A stretch of DNA of 64,000 nt from Panicum virgatum. Its lineage: Eukaryota > Streptophyta > Magnoliopsida > Poales > Poaceae. Of this stretch, positions 59,184 through 64,000 are shown piece by piece. The notes under the pieces are model-generated. The model saw nothing but the letters and a program-made list of their open reading frames with translations, ran no database searches and was not told the origin of the DNA. Numbering within the stretch: the stretch's first letter is position 1; every line of letters begins with the position of its first letter. The DNA lies in NCBI RefSeq assembly GCF_016808335.1, contig NC_053141.1, positions 18,173,756-18,237,755 of the forward strand, read 5' to 3'. The position numbers were made by a program, and so were the translations under genes.

Positions 59184-60527
59184 ATGGCAGGAGCTCAAGA
59201 CCAAGCACCGGTTCCGCCGGTCACCAACCTTGTCACGTATGAAGAGCTGACTCCGGAACACAAGCTAAAATATGATGAGGTCAAAGCTCAGTTCGAGGCC
59301 GATCTCATCGGCTCTTTTGAGAGGACCCGCAACCACGGCATCAGGTGGAAGGGGTTCTCACCAGAGGGCGCTCTCGACAATGTTGATCTGTCCGTGCCTT
59401 CAGAGGAGCGCACCAGGGCCCTACGCCAGGAGATGAACTATATGGTGGCTCATGCGCTTCATCGGCACTCAGAAAGCCTGATGAACGAGCTTGAGAGCGT
59501 GGCACATCGTGTTGTCCTGGAGGTGATCAAGAACCAGTACTCCCCATCGGGGCCAATCCTGAGGAGCCACAGGGGAGAAGCTACATTGCAATCTAGGCCG
59601 CCAGTATCGTACTCACTCGCGGCAGCAGGGCAGCAGGGTTCGCCAATCTACGTCGTATACAAGATCGGCGGTGACCCCGGAGAAGGACAGTTCCTGAGCG
59701 AGCCGCCCAAAGAGACCCCGCACGGCTACACGTGCGTGTACATACCTGACAACGTCAGCGCAACACGCACGGGGCAGCTGGTAGGTACAGCAGCTTCAGG
59801 AGCAGACGCCGAGAAGCAGGCATGACTGGCAAAGTACGCTACCGGGCCGAGTGCTGAACCCTCGGCCCCAGGAGTCATTAGTGTGGAGCAGGTCAGTGCA
59901 TTACTGAGGGATCAGTTTGGCATCCTGCCCAAGAGAAAGGCGATTGGCTATTCCAAGCTGTATCCAAGTGACTATGATTTGATCCCGTTGCCACCCAAGT
60001 ATCGGCTTCCGGAGTTCACCAAATTCAGTGGATCAGAAGGAGCCAGCTCCATTGAACATGTGAGCCGATACCTAACGCAGCTTGGGATGATCTCAGTGTC
60101 GGATCCTTTAAGGGACCGTTTCTTCTCCCAGTCTCTCACGGGTTCAGCCTTCGGATGGTATACATCACTGCTCCCGGATTCGATCCGGACTTGGAGACAG
60201 CTGGAAGATCAGTTTCACACCCAGTATCATTCAGAAGCTGCTAAAGCCGGGATTGCCGACCTCGCCCAAGTCAGGCAGAAGCGAGGTGAAACTGTCTCAG
60301 AGTATATACAGCGCTTCAGAGAAGTCAAGAACCGATGCTACTCATCGCGCATAACAGAAAAGGAGGCAGTCGATTTGGCTATTCTGGGGCTCGCTAAGCC
60401 GATCAAGGATCTGGCTTTCCAGTTGGAATTTTCCTCGCTGGCACACATGGTGCAGAAGCTTACGGCGTATGAACACTATCATTTTCGGGATATAGGCCGA
60501 CGGTTTGAATTTCGGAAGAAATTTTGA
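59184..60527 (+). pseudogene. Tat-type gag with one in-frame stop
   Basis: The frame opens [15 protein letters not shown] at 59184 and continues to TGA at 60525-60527, with one TGA at 59823-59825 in between. The second part (59883 on) has the retrotransposon gag domain: FTKFSGSEGASSIEHVSRYL, SLTGSAFGWYTSL, QRFREVKNRCYS. A zinc knuckle and protease should follow but are cut off at the copia junction. Gag forms the particle around the RNA. Lineage from motif resemblance. Confidence 0.8.
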
Positions 60528-60636
60528 TCGGCTCCCATTCACCCCCCTCTGGTCGCCGGCTTCGGTCCCACAATTGGTATCAGAGCTCGGTTGAGGTTTT
60601 CAGTACCTTAACCGGTTCGAAAACCACTCGGCGACC

Positions 60637-63429
60637 ATGGCGAGTCTTGGTAAGATCCCCATGTTTTCCGGCGAGGACTATGCCTACTGGAAGGTTCGCA
60701 TGAGAGCCTTCCTGCAGAGCATGGGAGCCGAGGTCTGGGAGATTACCACGAACCACCTTTACGAGGTGCTTGTTGTTCGGACCACACCGCTTCAAGTGAC
60801 CCAGCATGAGGCTAACGCCAAGGCCGTCAATGTCTTGTTCGCTGGCGTTTCTCGTGCGGAGTTCTCACGCGTCCAGGGTTTTCAGGAAGCCCACAAAATT
60901 TGGACGTGTCTTGAGAACTACCATGAGGGTACACCTCAGGTGAAGGCCAGACTGTTCGAGACTCACCGGCGTGAGTACGAGAACTTCACACAGTAGCCGG
61001 GTGAGAGCATTGACCTGATGTTCAGTCATTTTCAGTCGATTGTGAACAAGGTCAATGCTAACAGATCTGTTGGTGCCCTTGAGTACACAGAGCACGAGAA
61101 GGCCCTTAAGTTGCTTTACACACTTGATCGCTCTGTGTGGGATCTCAAGGTGAACACCATCATTGAGTCTGCTGGCTATGAGACTCTGACGGTGAACGAG
61201 CTTTTCAGCAAGCTCAAGGCCACGGAGGTGGATAACCAGACACGAGCCAAGCTCAATGGTGCCCCTCCTTCCAAGAGCGTCGCTCTTGTGACTGGCCCAG
61301 GTGGTGGATCGGGCTCTAACGCTAACTCTGCTCTTGGCTTTTCTCTTGCCTCTTTGCCTTCTATTTCAGATGAGCAGCTGGAGACGCTGGACGACGACGG
61401 CTTGTGCCTCCTCATCAGCAAGTTCCAGCGCGTCTACCACAACAGGCAGAGGAAGAAGAACCCCGGGTGCTACAACTGCGGCGATCTGAACCACTTCGTC
61501 GCCGATTGCCCCAAGAAGTCCGGCGGTGGCCAGAACAACTCCTTCGACTACTACCACCACCGTGACCGCGACGAGGGAGGCTCCAACAAGGAGCGTCGGC
61601 GCCACAAGCACCGCAGTCGTGACTGGGGAGGACGCTTCGACAAGGAGTCGCTCAAGAAGTGCTTCCAGTACAAGGCCAAGAAGCGGGAGAAGGCCTTCCT
61701 GGCGCAGCTCAGCGACCTCGACAAGAGCTCCGACACTGATCGCTCTTCTTCACCGACCTCCGACGATGACGACAAGAAGAAGAAGAAGTGGGACAAGGAA
61801 GCCACCGGCTTCATCGGCCTTTGCTTGGCGGCCGGTCAGCGCAAGAGCTTCTGCACCATGGCGGGCGAAGCCGATGGTTCTCGTGCGTCTTCGGGTGGAC
61901 ATGCTACACCGACGCACTCCGGCTCTTCTCCTGGATCCGAGAGCGATTCAGAGGTAAACTCCACGATCGACCTGCTTGATACAGAGGTTAGGGAGTTGTA
62001 CGCCGCTCTCGACAACCAGAAGAGGCTGCTTAAGGAAGCAGCTAGAGAGCGTAGAAAGCTTAGGTCTGAGCTGGCTTGTGCTAGGGAGAAATCTAGTGAG
62101 GATGAGTGCGCTGGCTGCATATCTCACATGAACGATCTTGTTGCTCTCCGTGCCAAGCATGATGAGAACATCGCGAACTTAGATGTTGCTAAGACTTCGC
62201 TTTCTGACGTGTCTCACGAGCTAGCCAAGGCCAAGCATGAGCTTGAACTTGTCAAGGACGCTCCCATTGTTAGTGATGTGCTTGAATGCGAGGAGTGTCC
62301 TATCTTTAAGTCTGATCTAGCTTCGTTGCAGTCTAAGTTTGCTACTGTTGTGTGCGAGCTAGAGGAGATGAAGTCTAGGCCAGTTTTGCTTGGCGCTTGT
62401 AAGCTTTGTCCCACGCTTAGGTTGGAGCTAGAGGAGAAGAACGCTTTGATCAAGTCTTTTGGAAAGACTAAGGTCATAGAGTCTAGCCCACCTATTGACT
62501 GCTCTGTTTGCCCTGGTTTGATCTCTGATTTGGATAATCTTGCGGTAGAGAAAGCCAACCTGGAGAATGAGAATACCTATCTTAGGGCGATTCTTAGTTG
62601 GGTTTCTGCTAGTGAGCCGCAGTTGGGCATGATGATCAAGCAATTCAAGCGTGGTGATGGGTTTGGGGTCGGTTACACATACACAAAGTCAGACTTTGAC
62701 AGGTTGTATGGTAAGATCGGCAAGGCTGCTGGAAACACTACTAGCATGAGCACGCAGCCTTCGCTTGTTGACCCCGCGGATGGCGTGCTTAAAGAACCAC
62801 CGAAAGCACCTCCGCAGAAGCAGGTTTGGGTTCCAAAGCCCAATGAGCTGTGGAACTCCCTCGACATGCTCCCTGCTGCCACAGCCCAGGTTGCCCAGAA
62901 GAAGAGGGCTGCTCCTCCCCGTCCGCAGGCTAGGCCTCCACCTCCCAAGCGTGAGGTGAGGTACCACTGCGAGTTCTGTGACAGGGAAGGTCACCTAGAG
63001 GAGTTTTGCTTCAGGAGGAAGCGGGCTGTGAGGAGAGAGCAGGAGAGACAGAACGCGAACATGTACTCTGCTCAGGTGCATGGTCCTTCTCGGCGTGGTG
63101 ATAGGCGAGATGCTAGGGCGCGCCGTGTAGGTGGAGGTCAGGGAGACGGTGGTGGTTACCGTGCTCCAGCGGGTGGTTGCTTTGCCGGCCGTGCTCCTGG
63201 TCGTTTTTAGTACGGCTATGGACCACGGGACCGAGGCTTTGGAGGAGGTTTTGAGACTCCACGCTTTCCTCGCGGTGGTGTTCGTCAGTCACGCGGTAGA
63301 CGGGATGGGGGATACGCTTTGTCTGGTTTTGCTAACCCTTCTGTAGAGCAAATGGCTCGACACTGGTTTGCTTCTCACTTTGCTAACCCCAGTGTTGAGA
63401 CATTTGCTCACCTTTTGTCTCACTACTGA
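60637..63429 (+). pseudogene. Copia gag polyprotein, three stops
   Basis: Frame from MASLGKIPMFSGEDYAYWKVR at 60637 to TGA 63427-63429, with TAG at 60994-60996 and at 63208-63210. Contains UBN2-type gag features (YWKVRMRAF, then MFSHFQSIV), a zinc knuckle CYNCGDLNHFVADC near 61470, a long charged coiled-coil region (61970-62590, repeated lk/ee blocks), and a Cys-rich CEFCDREGHLEEFC near 62970. The last part (63211-63429) is Gly/Arg-rich and then FANPSVE-type. The long gag is typical of SIRE elements. Confidence 0.8.
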
Positions 63430-63430
63430 T

Positions 63431-64000
63431 GTGCAGGTCGGAGGCTTGGAGAACAGGTGGATCATGGACTCCGGTTGTTCGCGCCACATGACCGGGAATG
63501 ACAAATGGTTCTCCAGCCTCACCCCGATGCGCTCAAAGGAGTACATTGTGTTCGGGGATAATGGAAGAGGAAAGGTACGTGGACTTGGCGCTGTTCGAGT
63601 TTCTGATCGCTTTACCCTGAGAGAAGTTGCCTTGGTTTCGAATCTTGGCTTTAATTTGCTCTCTGTTTCGCAACTTCTTGATGAGGGGTTTGAGGTTCGC
63701 TTCAAGGAGGGTTGCTCGCGTGTTTTGGATTCCAGGGGAGATTTGGTTTGCCGGATTACACCTCGCGATCGGATTTTCTTGGTTGACTTCTCTGGAACTC
63801 CTTTTGGCCCTTCTCATTGCTTGATGGCTGGTCCTTCTTCTGATTTGTGGAAGTGGCATAGGAAACTTGGACATTTGAGCTTCGATTTGTTGTCGAGACT
63901 GAGCTCACTTGGCCTGATCCGAGGATTGCCCAAATTGAAGTTTGAAAAGGACCTTGTTTGTCATCCGTGTCTCCACGGGAAGATGATTGCCGCTTCTCAT
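63431..64000 (+). pseudogene. Copia pol start: protease and pre-integrase domain, partial
   Basis: Frame +2 relative to gag: VQVGGLENRWIMDSGCSRHM is the aspartic protease (DSG), followed by FNLLSVSQLLDEGFEV and LWKWHRKLGHLSFDLL (pre-integrase His-Cys motif, later CHPC). A one-base frame change relative to gag lies near 63425, at the TGA. The sequence runs off the window, so its fate is unknown. Confidence 0.8.

Larger units (their letters stand above)
57913..60530 (+). mobile_element. Tat/Retand-type gypsy element, 5' part only
   Basis: Has a 5' LTR, a PBS-like stretch and a gag ORF. It ends abruptly at about 60530, where copia sequence begins, so pol and the 3' LTR are missing. Confidence 0.65.
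60531..64000 (+). mobile_element. SIRE/Maximus-type Ty1/copia element, 5'-truncated, continues past window
   Basis: Only about 40 bp of LTR tail (ttcacccccctctggtcgcc, ending cggtcccaca) precedes the PBS TGGTATCAGAGC at 60575-60586. Then come a long gag with two zinc-finger-like motifs, the protease and the pre-integrase region. These gag features and motifs resemble grass SIRE (Opie/Ji-like) elements. RT and 3' LTR lie beyond the window. Confidence 0.8.

Noticed and set aside
61366..61611. Reverse-strand ORFs within the copia gag
   Set aside because: Shadows of the gag reading frame; no independent features.

Overview
This is repeat-dense plant nuclear DNA, almost certainly from a grass. 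It has Athila, Tat/Retand and Tekay (Ty3/gypsy) elements, a SIRE-type Ty1/copia element, several CACTA transposons, a Stowaway MITE, and one ordinary multi-exon gene for a plant-specific ankyrin-repeat RING E3 ligase of the XBAT32/XBOS family. Introns are GT-AG. Genus cannot be fixed by reading. No bacterial operons, CRISPR arrays or organelle genes are present.

Layout. 1-5561: 3' part of a decayed Athila element on the + strand (pol remnant, third ORF, PPT, 3' LTR). 5562-6386: fragment of another Athila-type LTR, reversed. 6387-7829, 7830-8072 and 28082-31370: a reverse-strand Athila with gag-protease but no pol, split by a CACTA element at 8073-28081 (3-bp TSD TAC). That CACTA carries a tnpD-type transposase and an intact-looking Transposase_24/TNP1-type gene. 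Inside transposase exon 3 sits a complete 11.4-kb Tekay-type chromovirus (12127-23571, 5-bp TSD CTGAT, LTRs about 99.5% identical). The order of events is therefore Athila first, then CACTA, then Tekay.

31375-34334: pieces of a Tat-type LTR and an Athila 3' end with LTR. 34681-35101: hAT-type MITE with a perfect 8-bp TSD. 35632-40893: probable solo chromovirus LTR interrupted by a non-autonomous CACTA (36240-37520, TSD ACT). 40894-44400: AT-rich intergenic DNA with a local duplication and a foldback element. 44537-48930: the XBAT32-like gene on the - strand; its ten coding exons splice to an uninterrupted 483-codon frame, and it is the only clear host gene here. 50468-51148: a second member of the 36240-37520 CACTA family (TSD GAA). 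53651-54796: a CACTA (TSD CCT) containing another CACTA-like element. 55774-56033: Stowaway MITE. 57913-60530: 5' LTR and gag of a Tat-type element, joined abruptly to a SIRE/Opie-like copia element that runs off the window end with its 5' LTR almost entirely missing.

Highlights: target-site duplications date the nesting. The young Tekay element has differences between its LTRs, and premature stops in its gag-pol, that are nearly all transitions at CG or CHG sites, as expected of methylated-cytosine decay. Chromovirus LTRs here carry a possible GC-AG-spliced acidic mini-ORF. Two unrelated CACTA elements contain tRNA-like B-box sequences. All coordinates, splice sites and repeat matches were read by eye, without database searches.
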